Below, one piece after another: positions 41,152 to 50,688 of a stretch of 64,000 bases of DNA (position 1 is the stretch's first letter; each line of letters begins with the position of its first letter). The stretch is from Paracoccaceae bacterium (lineage in GTDB: Bacteria; Pseudomonadota; Alphaproteobacteria; Rhodobacterales; Rhodobacteraceae), in NCBI GenBank assembly GCA_020425085.1, contig JAGQRW010000007.1, forward strand, positions 434,001 through 498,000, in the 5' to 3' direction. Below the pieces are notes generated by a model. It ran no database searches. It was not told the origin of the DNA and saw only the letters and a list, made by a program, of their open reading frames with translations. Made by a program: the position numbers and the translations under genes.

Positions 41152-42726
41152 ATGGCAAGGATCGCCTATATCTTGTTGTGCCACAAGGATCCTGTGGCAA
41201 TCGTCGATCAGGCGAAACGGCTGACCGCCAAGGGTGATTTCATTGCCATTCATTTTGATGCGCGGGCCGGCATTGAAAAATTCAACCAGATCAGCGAAGG
41301 GCTTGCCGGGAATGACCGGGTGGTGTTCGCACGCCGCATCAAATGCGGCTGGGGCGAGTGGTCACTGGTAGAGGCCACCCTGAACGCGGTCGAGGCGGCG
41401 GAACAGGCGTTTCCCCACGCCACGCATTTCTATATGGTTTCCGGTGATTGCATGCCGATCAAGTCGGCGGAATTCGTGCATGGCTATCTGGATGCCAAGG
41501 ATTGCGATTTTATCGAATCGTTTGATTATTTCAATTCCAACTGGATCAAGACCGGAATGAAGGAAGAAAGGCTGATCTATCGCCACTACTTCAACGAACG
41601 TACCCACAAGGCGCTTTTTTACACTTCTTTCGAGTTGCAAAAACGATTGGGGTTGAAACGGGCGATTCCGGCGGATCTGGAAATCATGATCGGCTCGCAA
41701 TGGTGGTGTCTGCGCCGCCGCACGATCGAGGCGATCCTGGCCCTGCTGAAGAAAAGAAAGGATATCGTCCGGTTTTTCCGCACCACCTGGATTCCCGACG
41801 AGACCTTTTTTCAGACACTGGTGCGCCATCTGGTGCCGCATGCCGAAATCGAGGCGCGAACGCTGACATTCCTGATGTTTTCCGATTACGGCATGCCGGT
41901 GACGTTTTACAACGATCAGTATGATCTGTTGCTGGCGCAGGATTTCATGTTTGCCCGCAAGATTTCGCCCGAGGCCTTGGATCTGAAACGCCGGCTTGGC
42001 GCACTTTATGCCAGCGGCAAGACCGATTTCAACGTCTCCAACGAGGGGCGCAAGCTTTATACCTATCTGACGCAGCAGGGGCGTTATGGCCGCCGTTTTG
42101 CCCCTCGGTTCTGGGAACGCGAAAGCACGCTGGGGCGGGACCGGGAATTGCTGATTCTGGTCTGCAAGAAATGGCATGTTGCCAAACGGCTGCTGAACGC
42201 GATCCGGCATTCAACCAACTTGCCCGGTGTCGAATTCCTGTTTGACGAAGAAAACGCCGGTCTGCCGCATCTTGGCGGTATCGAAAACGCGATGGAAAAG
42301 CGCACCCGTCATCGGCGGGCAATGGTCAGGATGCTGTTCGATTATTACGATACCAACCGTTTGCTGATCTGCCTTGATCCAAACAACATGGATTTGCTGC
42401 ACGATTTCTATTCCGACCGCTGCACCACCAGGATTCTGGAGATTGAATGCACATTCGATGACGATTACCTGATCGGCCACGCCCAACGTGCCGGACTTGC
42501 GGGCGAAAACACCGCGCGCGAGACGCTGCTGCATCTGGTACCAACCGTGCGTCAGGAATTCGCGCATGAGATCGACGCCATACGAGAGGCGAATTTCCCC
42601 AATTTCCACCGCATCAGTGAACAGAATACCGATACCGATAACGCGATTCCGATCTCGCAATTCCTGGAGGTTCCCACCGACAAGGCGACCGAGATCGCCC
42701 GCACCGACCATCTATTTGCGGAGTAA
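41152..42726 (+). CDS. GT14-like (core-2/I-branching) glycosyltransferase with C-terminal extension
   Basis: About 524 residues. The N-terminal ~290 match beta-1,6-N-acetylglucosaminyltransferase-like proteins: RIAYILLCHKDP, WGEWSLVEATLNAV, FYMVSGDCMPIKS and SQWWCLRRRTIEAIL. The remaining ~230 residues resemble the uncharacterised domain (DUF5928-type) often fused to it in Rhodobacterales. There is no signal peptide. ATG 41152 (MARIAYILL) is preferred over the frame start at 41059. It is divergent from the sulfotransferase and 3 nt before the HIT gene. Confidence 0.82.
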   Translation: MARIAYILLCHKDPVAIVDQAKRLTAKGDFIAIHFDARAGIEKFNQISEGLAGNDRVVFARRIKCGWGEWSLVEATLNAVEAAEQAFPHATHFYMVSGDCMPIKSAEFVHGYLDAKDCDFIESFDYFNSNWIKTGMKEERLIYRHYFNERTHKALFYTSFELQKRLGLKRAIPADLEIMIGSQWWCLRRRTIEAILALLKKRKDIVRFFRTTWIPDETFFQTLVRHLVPHAEIEARTLTFLMFSDYGMPVTFYNDQYDLLLAQDFMFARKISPEALDLKRRLGALYASGKTDFNVSNEGRKLYTYLTQQGRYGRRFAPRFWERESTLGRDRELLILVCKKWHVAKRLLNAIRHSTNLPGVEFLFDEENAGLPHLGGIENAMEKRTRHRRAMVRMLFDYYDTNRLLICLDPNNMDLLHDFYSDRCTTRILEIECTFDDDYLIGHAQRAGLAGENTARETLLHLVPTVRQEFAHEIDAIREANFPNFHRISEQNTDTDNAIPISQFLEVPTDKATEIARTDHLFAE

Positions 42727-42729
42727 CCG

Positions 42730-43122
42730 ATGGCCTATGAATACGATAACGATAATATTTTTGCCAAAATCCTGCGCGGTGAAATCCCCAACGACACGGT
42801 TCTGGAAACCGAACACACGCTGGCGTTTCGTGATATCAGGCCACAGGCACCGGATCATGTGCTGGTGATACCCAAGGGGGCATATGTCTGTTATGACCAT
42901 TTCGCCGATGCCGCCAGCGATGCTGAAATCGTCGATTTCACCCGCACAGTGGGTGAGATTTGCCGCATGCTGGATATCAAGCCCGGTGAGGGGGGCGATG
43001 GCTATCGGCTGATCGCCAATTCCGGCGACAATGGGGTGCAGGAGGTTCAGCATCTGCATCTGCATATTCTGGCCGGTCGCTGGCTTGGCCGGATGCTGCA
43101 ACAGCCGGATGTCGGCCATTAA
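42730..43122 (+). CDS. HIT-family (HINT-type) nucleotide-binding protein
   Basis: A 130-residue histidine triad protein; HLHLHIL near residue 112 contains the catalytic histidines. DNIFAKILRGEIPNDTV is the usual N-terminus. HINT proteins hydrolyse nucleoside phosphoramidates. Its stop overlaps the convergent ABC gene stop by three bases. Confidence 0.93.
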   Translation: MAYEYDNDNIFAKILRGEIPNDTVLETEHTLAFRDIRPQAPDHVLVIPKGAYVCYDHFADAASDAEIVDFTRTVGEICRMLDIKPGEGGDGYRLIANSGDNGVQEVQHLHLHILAGRWLGRMLQQPDVGH

Positions 43123-44066
43123 GAATCGGCATGGCCGTCCGATGTCAACGATACGAACACGTCTTCCAGATTGCCATCTTCGCTGGCGATGTCGCGGATG
43201 GTTATCTGTTCGGCGGCCAGCGCCGCCAGAATGTCCCCCACCCTGACGCGTGAACGCGAATAGGTCATGGCAAGGCTGCCATCGCTGCGGTGTTCCAGGC
43301 TGACACATTCCGGCAAGTTCAGTTTCCTGTCTCCGATCCGGTTGTCGGGAAACACCACCAGGGTTTTGGCGTCGATGGATTCCACCAGGTTGCGGGTGGA
43401 ATCCTGGGCAACGATCTGTCCATGGTTGATGATGGCGATCTCGTTGCACATTTCCTGTGCTTCCTCCAGATAATAGGTGGTCAGGATGATGGTGGTGCCC
43501 TGGGCGTTCAACTGGCGGATATAGGCCCAGAGCATTTGCCTTAGTTCAATATCAACCCCTGCGGTTGGTTCATCCAGCACCAGAACCTCGGGCGAATGTA
43601 CCATTGCCTTGCCCAGCAACAGCCGCCTGCGCATGCCACCCGATAGCGAACGCGAATAGGCCCCCGCCTTGTCTGCCAGACCGACGGCGGCAAGGATTTC
43701 ATCGGTGCGCCGGTCGGCCTTGCGCACCCCGTAAAGGCCGGCCTGCATGTCCAGTGACTCGCGCGGGGTCAGAAAGGCATCCAGATTGAGCTCCTGCGGC
43801 ACCACGCCTATGGCGGCGCGGGACTGGCGCGGGTTCACGTCCTGATCGAACCCCCAGATCCTGACCTGCCCCGAGGTTTTCACCACCAGACCGGCCATGA
43901 TGTTGATCAGCGTTGATTTCCCGGCACCATTTGGGCCAAGCAGGCCGAAAATCGAACCTTTGGGAATGTTGAGATCAACCCCCCGCAACGCCTCTTTTGC
44001 GGCGCTGCTGCGACTTTTTGCATAGGTTTTCCTGAGGCCGGAAATCTGGATGGCAAATTCGGTCAT
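43119..44066 (-). CDS. ABC-2-type transporter ATP-binding protein
   Basis: A 315-residue ATPase: Walker A GPNGAGKST, Q-loop GVVPQELNLDAFLT, signature LSGGMRRRLLLGKA, Walker B VLVLDEPTAGVD and the H-loop replaced by TTYYLEEA, as in some drug/polysaccharide exporters (canonical His absent, Tyr in its place). The C-terminal ~90 residues form an extra domain. No permease lies next to it, so its partner is elsewhere. Confidence 0.85.
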   Translation of the reverse strand: MTEFAIQISGLRKTYAKSRSSAAKEALRGVDLNIPKGSIFGLLGPNGAGKSTLINIMAGLVVKTSGQVRIWGFDQDVNPRQSRAAIGVVPQELNLDAFLTPRESLDMQAGLYGVRKADRRTDEILAAVGLADKAGAYSRSLSGGMRRRLLLGKAMVHSPEVLVLDEPTAGVDIELRQMLWAYIRQLNAQGTTIILTTYYLEEAQEMCNEIAIINHGQIVAQDSTRNLVESIDAKTLVVFPDNRIGDRKLNLPECVSLEHRSDGSLAMTYSRSRVRVGDILAALAAEQITIRDIASEDGNLEDVFVSLTSDGHADS

Positions 44067-44183
44067 GTTTTTTCGCTTCCCTGCTCGGTTCGATGGCTGT
44101 GCCTCTTGCCCATGCGTTCCGGTTCGCTATCATGGCGCGCAACACCGGGTCAATTCGCCCGGCCTGACCTGACGGAGCCCGGC

Positions 44184-44363
44184 ATGATGATTGATGCGCC
44201 AGAAACTGAAACCGTGACCAGCCTGCGCGTTGCCTGTGATGGTGGTGGCAATGCCGGGCATCCGCGTGTCTGGCTGCGCATCCCCGAAGATCAGGGCTGG
44301 ATTGAATGCCCCTATTGCGACAAGCGTTACGAACTGGCCAAAGGCGCCGGTCACGGGCATTGA
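44184..44363 (+). CDS. Zinc-finger domain protein (zf-CHCC, NDUFS6-like)
   Basis: A 59-residue protein with the ligand pattern Cys (VACDGGG), His (GHPRVWLRI), Cys-x2-Cys (ECPYCDKRYEL). This is the CHCC finger of the bacterial homologues of complex I subunit NDUFS6. A GGAG site precedes ATG 44184; ATG 44187 is also possible. It is divergent from the ABC gene and 100 nt before polA. Confidence 0.87.
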   Translation: MMIDAPETETVTSLRVACDGGGNAGHPRVWLRIPEDQGWIECPYCDKRYELAKGAGHGH

Positions 44364-44463
44364 AACGCGGTTCATCGGGCCAGCCAGCGATCACGGGATC
44401 AGGGATACGCTTGCGACCGGTGCATGATGCCGGTCCGTTTCCGTTTGACTGGGAAAGGTCGCC

Positions 44464-47280
44464 ATGAGCAGCTTTGGCAAAGGACATCACCTGCATCTGA
44501 TTGATGGTTCGGGTTTTATTTTTCGTGCCTATCACGCCTTGCCGCCTCTGACGCGGCGGTCTGATGGCCTGCCGATCGGGGCGGTCGCGGGTTTTTGCAA
44601 CATGCTGTACAAATTCGTCGAGGATCAGAAGGGCGGTGATGCGCCGACCCATGCGGCAGTGATTTTCGACGCCAAGGGCAAGACCTTTCGCAACGACATA
44701 TTTCCCGCCTACAAAGCCAACCGGCCACCAGCGCCCGAGGATCTGGTGCCACAGTTTCCCCTGACACGCGAAGCGACGCGGGCGTTCAATCTTCCGTCAA
44801 TCGAGCTCGAAGGGTTCGAGGCGGACGATATCATTGCCACGCTGGGGGTCCGCGCCCGCGATGCCGGCGGGCGGGTGACGATCATTTCATCCGACAAGGA
44901 TCTGATGCAACTGGTCGGCGGCGGCATTGAAATGCTGGATGCGATGAAGAACCAGCGTATCGGGGTTGAAGAGGTTGAGGCGAAATTCGGTGTCGGCCCG
45001 GATCGGGTGATTGATGTGCAGGCGCTGTCGGGTGATAGCGTTGACAACATTCCGGGCGCGCCGGGGATCGGTATCAAGACAGCGGCGCTGTTGATACAGG
45101 AATACGGCGATCTGGAAACACTGTTGGCGCGTGCCGATGAAATCAGCCAGCCCAAGCGGCGTCAGACGCTGCTTGAATATGCCGATCAGATCAGGATCAG
45201 CCACCAGTTGGTGAAGCTGCGGATGGATACGCCGCTGGATATGTCGCTGGACGATTTTGAGGTGAAAGACCCGGTACCCGAGGAAATCCTGGGCTTCCTC
45301 AACCGCATGGAATTTCGCACCCTGACAACCCGCATCGCTGCGAAACTGGGGGTAGAGCCGCCGCCCCTGACACAGATCGCTTCCGACGGGGCATCGAACC
45401 CCGGCGAAAGCGGCGTGGCCTTGCCTGCACGGCTGCCCTTTGATGCCTCGCGATATGAATCTGTGCGCGACGGGGCAGCTTTGGCGGACTGGATAGAGCG
45501 TATCCGTGAACGCGGCTGGGTGGCGGTGGACACCGAAACCACCGGGCTGGATGAGATGCGCGCCGAACTTGTCGGCATCAGCCTCAGCGTCGAGGCAGGT
45601 GCGGCCTGTTATATCCCCCTGATCCACAAGGATGGCGAGGGGGATCTGTTTGGCGGATCATCCCTGATCCAAGGGCAGATACCGGTAGACGAGGTATTGA
45701 ATGCGCTGAAACCGGTGCTGGAGGATCCGGCCATCCTGAAAATCGGCCAGAACATCAAATACGATTACAAGATATTTGCGCGGCTGGGTGTCCGGGTGGC
45801 GCCGATTGACGACACCATGCTGATTTCCTATGCCCAGCATGGCGGGCTGCATGGTCATGGCATGGATTTCCTGTCGGACAAGTATCTTGACCACAAACCG
45901 ATCCCGATCAAGCCCCTGCTTGGCAGCGGAAAATCGGCGATCACCTTTGATCGGGTGCCGCTGGATCAGGCGGTGAAATATGCCGCCGAGGATGCCGATA
46001 TCACGCTGCGCCTGTGGCAGGAGCTGAAGCCGCAGTTGCATCGCCAGCAGGTCACGCGGGTTTATGAGCGTCTGGAGCGCCCCCTTGTGCCGGTGCTGGC
46101 CGAGATGGAGATGCACGGCATCAAGGTGGACCGTGACCACCTTAGCCGCATGTCGAATAATTTCGCCCAGAAGATGGCCGGGTTGGAGGATGAGATTCAT
46201 CGGTTGGCAGGCGGCAGTTTCAATGTCGGATCGCCCAAGCAGTTGGGCGAGATTCTTTATGACCAGATGGGTCTGGAGGGTGGAAAGAAGGGCAAGACCG
46301 GCGCTTATTCCACCGGTGCCGATGTGTTGGAGGATCTGGCAGCGGAAGGGCATGAATTGCCGTCGCGGGTACTTGACTGGCGGCAGATGTCCAAGCTGAA
46401 ATCGACCTATACCGATGCCTTGCAGGAACACATCCACCCTGAAACCGGGCGGGTTCACACCTCCTATGTGATTTCGGGGGCATCGACCGGTCGGCTGGCC
46501 TCGACCGATCCGAATTTGCAGAACATTCCGGTTCGCACCGAAGAAGGCCGCCGCATCCGCGAGGCGTTTGTGGCCGAAGCGGGCAATTTGCTGGTATCGC
46601 TGGATTACAGTCAGATCGAACTACGGATTTTGGCGCATATTGCTGATATTGCTGAACTGAAACAGGCATTTTATGACGGGCTGGATATTCACGCGATGAC
46701 CGCCTCGGAGATGTTCGGCGTGCCGATGGATCAGATGACACCGGAAATCCGCAGGCAGGCCAAGGCGATCAATTTCGGGGTGATTTACGGCATTTCCGGC
46801 TTTGGTCTGGCACGTAACCTGCGAATTCCCCGGAGTGAAGCGCAGGGATTCATCGACCGGTATTTTGAACGCTTTCCCGGCATTCGCACCTATATGGACA
46901 CCACCGTGGCGTTTGCCAAGGAACACGGCTATGTCGAAACCCTGTTTGGGCGACGCATCCACACGCCCGAAATCAACGCACGTGGCCCGCATGCCGGGTT
47001 TTCCCGCCGTGCCGCCATCAATGCGCCGATTCAGGGTACCGCTGCCGATGTGATCCGCCGCGCCATGATCCGCATGCCGGATGCGATCCGGCACCTGCCT
47101 GCAAAAATGCTGTTGCAGGTGCATGACGAACTGTTGTTCGAGGTGCCCGAGGCGGATGTCGAAGAAACCATAAAGGTGGTGCGCAAGGTGATGCAGGACG
47201 CGGCGATGCCTGCGGTCAAGATCGACGTGCCGCTGGTGGTTGACGCGGGCAAAGGCGCAAACTGGGCCGAGGCGCATTAG
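44464..47280 (+). CDS. polA: DNA polymerase I
   Basis: A 938-residue polymerase with three domains. The 5'-3' exonuclease is at residues ~8-300 (EADDIIATLG, GDSVDNIPGAPGIG). The 3'-5' exonuclease keeps its acidic residues (VAVDTETTGLDEM, GQNIKYDY, YAAEDADITL). The polymerase has motif A (SLDYSQIELRILAHI), motif B (RRQAKAINFGVIYGIS) and motif C (LQVHDELLFEV). It fills gaps in repair and removes Okazaki primers. All catalytic residues seem intact. Confidence 0.97.
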   Translation: MSSFGKGHHLHLIDGSGFIFRAYHALPPLTRRSDGLPIGAVAGFCNMLYKFVEDQKGGDAPTHAAVIFDAKGKTFRNDIFPAYKANRPPAPEDLVPQFPLTREATRAFNLPSIELEGFEADDIIATLGVRARDAGGRVTIISSDKDLMQLVGGGIEMLDAMKNQRIGVEEVEAKFGVGPDRVIDVQALSGDSVDNIPGAPGIGIKTAALLIQEYGDLETLLARADEISQPKRRQTLLEYADQIRISHQLVKLRMDTPLDMSLDDFEVKDPVPEEILGFLNRMEFRTLTTRIAAKLGVEPPPLTQIASDGASNPGESGVALPARLPFDASRYESVRDGAALADWIERIRERGWVAVDTETTGLDEMRAELVGISLSVEAGAACYIPLIHKDGEGDLFGGSSLIQGQIPVDEVLNALKPVLEDPAILKIGQNIKYDYKIFARLGVRVAPIDDTMLISYAQHGGLHGHGMDFLSDKYLDHKPIPIKPLLGSGKSAITFDRVPLDQAVKYAAEDADITLRLWQELKPQLHRQQVTRVYERLERPLVPVLAEMEMHGIKVDRDHLSRMSNNFAQKMAGLEDEIHRLAGGSFNVGSPKQLGEILYDQMGLEGGKKGKTGAYSTGADVLEDLAAEGHELPSRVLDWRQMSKLKSTYTDALQEHIHPETGRVHTSYVISGASTGRLASTDPNLQNIPVRTEEGRRIREAFVAEAGNLLVSLDYSQIELRILAHIADIAELKQAFYDGLDIHAMTASEMFGVPMDQMTPEIRRQAKAINFGVIYGISGFGLARNLRIPRSEAQGFIDRYFERFPGIRTYMDTTVAFAKEHGYVETLFGRRIHTPEINARGPHAGFSRRAAINAPIQGTAADVIRRAMIRMPDAIRHLPAKMLLQVHDELLFEVPEADVEETIKVVRKVMQDAAMPAVKIDVPLVVDAGKGANWAEAH

Positions 47281-47289
47281 TTTTTTGAA

Positions 47290-48051
47290 TCAGGCACTGA
47301 GTTCTGCCAGCCAGCCAATCCCGTCGGTGGTTTTGCCTTTGGGGCGGTATTCGGCGCTGATGAAACCTTCATAGCCATCGGCGCGGATTTCAGCGATCAG
47401 GTTTTGGTAGTCAACCTCTGACGGCAACGGCTCGTTTCGTGCGGGCGGGCCTGCGATCTGGATGTGGCGGACCAGATTACGGAATTGCCGCCACATTTCC
47501 AAGGGGTTCAGCCCCATGCGGGCGACATGGAAAATATCGAACTGAAGCCCCAGATTGGCGGCGGCGGTGGTTTCGATCACCTCGCGGGCCAGCGCAAGAT
47601 CGTCAAGGAAATAACCCGGCATATCAAACCCGTTCAGCGGCTCGATCAGAAAACTCTGACCGGGGGCAAGGGTGGTGGCGTGGCTGAGGTTGGCAATCAG
47701 TGTCTGTTTTGCGGCTTTGCCCCTGGCGTTACCGGACATGACGTGGATATGCCCTGCGCCAAGCGCCGTCGCGTAATCCAGCGCCTTGCCGAGGCTGGCG
47801 GAAAATAGCGCCTCGGCCCCGGAAACGGCGGCATGGCCACGTTCGCCCTTTGCGACATCGCCGGGTGGCGTGTTGATCAGCACAAGGGGCAGACCGCAAT
47901 CATCAAGCGCCTGTTTGATCTGATCGGTGGAATGATCATAGGGAAACAGGATCTCCACCGCCTGGAAACCGGCCTTATTGGCGGCGCTGAACCGATCCAG
48001 AAACGGCAGTTCAGAAAACAGCATGCTGAGATTGGCGGCGAAGCCTTTCAT
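47290..48051 (-). CDS. hyi: Hydroxypyruvate isomerase-like TIM-barrel protein
   Basis: A 253-residue xylose-isomerase-like barrel. FAANLSMLFSELPFLDRFSAA, VEILFPYDHST, LIEPLNGFDMPGYFL, QFDIFHVARM and FISAEYRPKG are close to Hyi, which interconverts hydroxypyruvate and tartronate semialdehyde. Other family members act on different ketoses, so the substrate is probable rather than certain. ATG 48051 is chosen; the frame extends to 48171. It could link to glyoxylate use with glcDEF in this window. Confidence 0.85.
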   Translation of the reverse strand: MKGFAANLSMLFSELPFLDRFSAANKAGFQAVEILFPYDHSTDQIKQALDDCGLPLVLINTPPGDVAKGERGHAAVSGAEALFSASLGKALDYATALGAGHIHVMSGNARGKAAKQTLIANLSHATTLAPGQSFLIEPLNGFDMPGYFLDDLALAREVIETTAAANLGLQFDIFHVARMGLNPLEMWRQFRNLVRHIQIAGPPARNEPLPSEVDYQNLIAEIRADGYEGFISAEYRPKGKTTDGIGWLAELSA

Positions 48052-48091
48052 TCGATGCCAACTTGTGAGGGGAGTGACGAAATTTGCAGCC

Positions 48092-48694
48092 TTACCCCTC
48101 CAACTCATCGCTCGGAATGATCGGAAAGAACATGCCGCTTGACCAGATACCGAACCAGCGTTTGCCATCAACCTCGGAATGTTGCCCGAGATCGACCAGC
48201 CGGTAAAAACTTTTGCGGTCGATCAGCGCCTCAAGGTTGGCGCGGATCAGGACATAGGGCGAGGGTTCGCCGGTTTCGGGATCGCGCGCCACGCGGATCG
48301 GGTTGTCGGGGCCGGCGGTCGCCAGATCATCGACATTGGTGTGAAAGGTCAGGGTTTGCGTTCTGCCTTCGCCCGAAACCTCGAAATCCACCGCCACGAA
48401 CGGTGCGTCGTCTACCGTGATGCCGACCTTTTCCACCGGTGTGACCAGAAAATAGTCGTCACCGTCTTTTCGGATGATCGACGAGAACAGCTTGACCATC
48501 GGTTTGCGGCCAATCGGCGTGCCAAGATAGAACCAGGTGCCATCGCGGGCGATGCGCATGTCCAGATCGCCGCAGAATTCCGGGTTCCACAGATGTACCG
48601 GCGGCGGGCCTTTCTTGCCGGCTTGTCTGGCGGCGCTGGCCAGGCTTTCGGCGCTCGGCTTCACGATCTTTTGTGTCTCGGGTTTATTTGCCAT
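48092..48694 (-). CDS. DUF1285 family protein
   Basis: A 200-residue protein of the DUF1285 family, with the blocks LDMRIARDGTWFYLGTPIGRKPMVKLFSSIIRKD, YFLVTPVEKVGI and YRLVDLG. No signal peptide or membrane helix. Function unknown. It is divergent from the moxR operon, an arrangement often seen in Rhodobacterales. Confidence 0.85.
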   Translation of the reverse strand: MANKPETQKIVKPSAESLASAARQAGKKGPPPVHLWNPEFCGDLDMRIARDGTWFYLGTPIGRKPMVKLFSSIIRKDGDDYFLVTPVEKVGITVDDAPFVAVDFEVSGEGRTQTLTFHTNVDDLATAGPDNPIRVARDPETGEPSPYVLIRANLEALIDRKSFYRLVDLGQHSEVDGKRWFGIWSSGMFFPIIPSDELEG

Positions 48695-48790
48695 TTGTTT
48701 AACTTGCGCTACTCCGGTTTAATACGGTCGATCTGAGGCGGGCCTTTTGGGCCATGTCAGTTTAACATAGGGCGGGACGAGGCGGTTGTC

Positions 48791-49801
48791 ATGGTTGATG
48801 AGAATGAAGATCTGATGCAAGGAATTCTGTCACTTGGCGACAAGCTGGCGCGCGCAAGAACCAGTATCGGCAAACGGATCATCGGACAGCAACAGGTGGT
48901 CGATCAGGCGCTGATGGTGCTTTTATCCGGCGGACATGGCCTGTTGGTCGGGGTTCCGGGGCTGGCCAAGACCCGGCTGGTTGAAACCCTGGGCGTGGTG
49001 ATGGGCCTTGATACCAGGCGCGTGCAATTTACCCCGGACCTGATGCCGGGCGATATTCTGGGTTCCGAGGTGCTGGAAACCGCAACAGATGGCAGCCGTG
49101 CGTTTCGGTTCATCAAGGGGCCGATTTTCTGTCAGCTATTGATGGCGGATGAGATCAACCGCGCCAGTCCGCGCACCCAGTCGGCACTGTTGCAGGCGAT
49201 GCAGGAACACGAAGTGACCATCGCAGGCGAGGAACGGCCGCTGTCGGTGCCGTTTCATGTGCTGGCGACGCAGAACCCGATCGAACAGGAAGGCACCTAT
49301 CCCCTGCCCGAGGCGCAGCTTGATCGTTTCCTGTTGCAGATAGATGTCGATTATCCGGATCGCGAAACCGAACGCGAAATCCTGTTGGCGACCACCGGCA
49401 TTGATGACACGCCGGCCGAACCGGTCTTTGCCGCCCCGGATCTGCTGGCAGCACAGCGCATGGTTCGCCGCATGCCGGTTGGCGACAGCATCGTCGATCT
49501 GATTCTTGATCTCGTGCGCGCCGGTCGCCCGGATGAACCCGGTGCGCCGGATCATGTCAGGGAATTTGTCAGTTGGGGGCCGGGGCCGCGCGCGGCGCAG
49601 GCCTTGATGCTGGCGGTGCGGGCGCGGGCATTGCTGGAAGGGCGTCTTGCGCCATCGCCCGAGGATGTTGTCGCATTGGCGCATCCGGTGCTGATCCACC
49701 GTATGGCGTTGGGTTTTGCGGCCCGTGCCCAGGGGGTCGAACTGGCCGCCGTCATCGGCGAAATGGTGGCACAGGTAACGCGGATCGAGGCAGCGGCTTG
49801 A
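48791..49801 (+). CDS. MoxR-family AAA ATPase
   Basis: A 336-residue AAA+ ATPase. Walker A is GVPGLAKT, with the usual GxxGxxKT of MoxR, Walker B LLMADEINRASPRTQSALL, and sensor 1 VLATQNPIEQEGTYPLPEAQLDRF. MoxR proteins act as chaperones for VWA proteins coded nearby. It heads a four-gene operon with DUF58 and two Bat-like membrane proteins. Confidence 0.93.
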   Translation: MVDENEDLMQGILSLGDKLARARTSIGKRIIGQQQVVDQALMVLLSGGHGLLVGVPGLAKTRLVETLGVVMGLDTRRVQFTPDLMPGDILGSEVLETATDGSRAFRFIKGPIFCQLLMADEINRASPRTQSALLQAMQEHEVTIAGEERPLSVPFHVLATQNPIEQEGTYPLPEAQLDRFLLQIDVDYPDRETEREILLATTGIDDTPAEPVFAAPDLLAAQRMVRRMPVGDSIVDLILDLVRAGRPDEPGAPDHVREFVSWGPGPRAAQALMLAVRARALLEGRLAPSPEDVVALAHPVLIHRMALGFAARAQGVELAAVIGEMVAQVTRIEAAA

Positions 49802-50688
49802 ACCTTTCGGAAACCCCAATGACACCGCATCTACGCCATTTGGCGCAGGAACATGCGGCGATGTTGCCGCCATTGCTGGCCGAGGCTCATCAGCTTGCCG
49901 CGACGGTGGTGATGGGCACGCATGGGCGGCGGCAGCCCGGTCAGGGTGAAGAATTCTGGCAATTCCGGGGTGCGGTTCCGGGCGATCCCTGGCGCAGCAT
50001 CGACTGGCGGCGTTCGGCACGTGGTGATGCGCATTTCATCCGTCAGCGGGAATGGCAGGCGGCGCAGTCGGTGCTGTTCTGGATCGACGGCGCACAGTCG
50101 ATGGCCTTTTCCGGCGACAAGTCGCGGCAAACCAAGGCGGCGCGCGCCACGCTGATCGGGCTGGCCACCGCGATCCTGTTGATCCGGGGTGGTGAACGCG
50201 TGGCGCTGATCGAGGATCCCGACCCGGCACGTTCGGGCCAGACCCAGATCGACCGGCTGGTGGCGCAACTGGCGGCACGGGAATCTGACCGGGATTATGG
50301 CGCGCCGGCCAGCCGGATTTTCCCAAAGGGCAGTCGGGCAGTGTTCCTGTCGGATTTCCTTGGTGATCCTGAAAAGGTTGGCGAATCTCTGCTCAGGGCT
50401 GCCGACCGTGGGGTGAAGGGCGCGCTGATCCAGATACTCGACCCGGTCGAGGAGGTATTTCCGTTTGACGGCAGAACCGAGTTCCGTTCGATGTCGGGCG
50501 CGATCCGCTTTGATACCCTGCGCGCGCGGGGGCTGCGGGCGGCGTATCTTGACAAACTTGCCGCCCGAAAGGACAGGCTGCAATCGCTTTGCCACAAGAC
50601 CGGCTGGAACTATCTGTGCCATCACAGCAATGAAAATGCGCAGCCGGCCTTGATGTGGCTTTATGCGGCTCTGGAACAGGTACGCTAG
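49798..50688 (+). CDS. DUF58 domain protein with altered MIDAS motif
   Basis: About 296 residues. The DUF58 core is PGDPWRSIDWRRSARGDAHFIRQREWQAAQSV, then a VWA-like strand FWIDGAQSM. The metal site DxSxS is changed to Asp97-x-Ala99-x-Ser101. TTG 49798 overlaps the moxR stop (TTGA) and has a GAGG site 7 nt upstream; ATG 49819 is the alternative. It acts with MoxR in an unknown envelope or metal-cofactor process. Confidence 0.87.
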   Translation: MNLSETPMTPHLRHLAQEHAAMLPPLLAEAHQLAATVVMGTHGRRQPGQGEEFWQFRGAVPGDPWRSIDWRRSARGDAHFIRQREWQAAQSVLFWIDGAQSMAFSGDKSRQTKAARATLIGLATAILLIRGGERVALIEDPDPARSGQTQIDRLVAQLAARESDRDYGAPASRIFPKGSRAVFLSDFLGDPEKVGESLLRAADRGVKGALIQILDPVEEVFPFDGRTEFRSMSGAIRFDTLRARGLRAAYLDKLAARKDRLQSLCHKTGWNYLCHHSNENAQPALMWLYAALEQVR

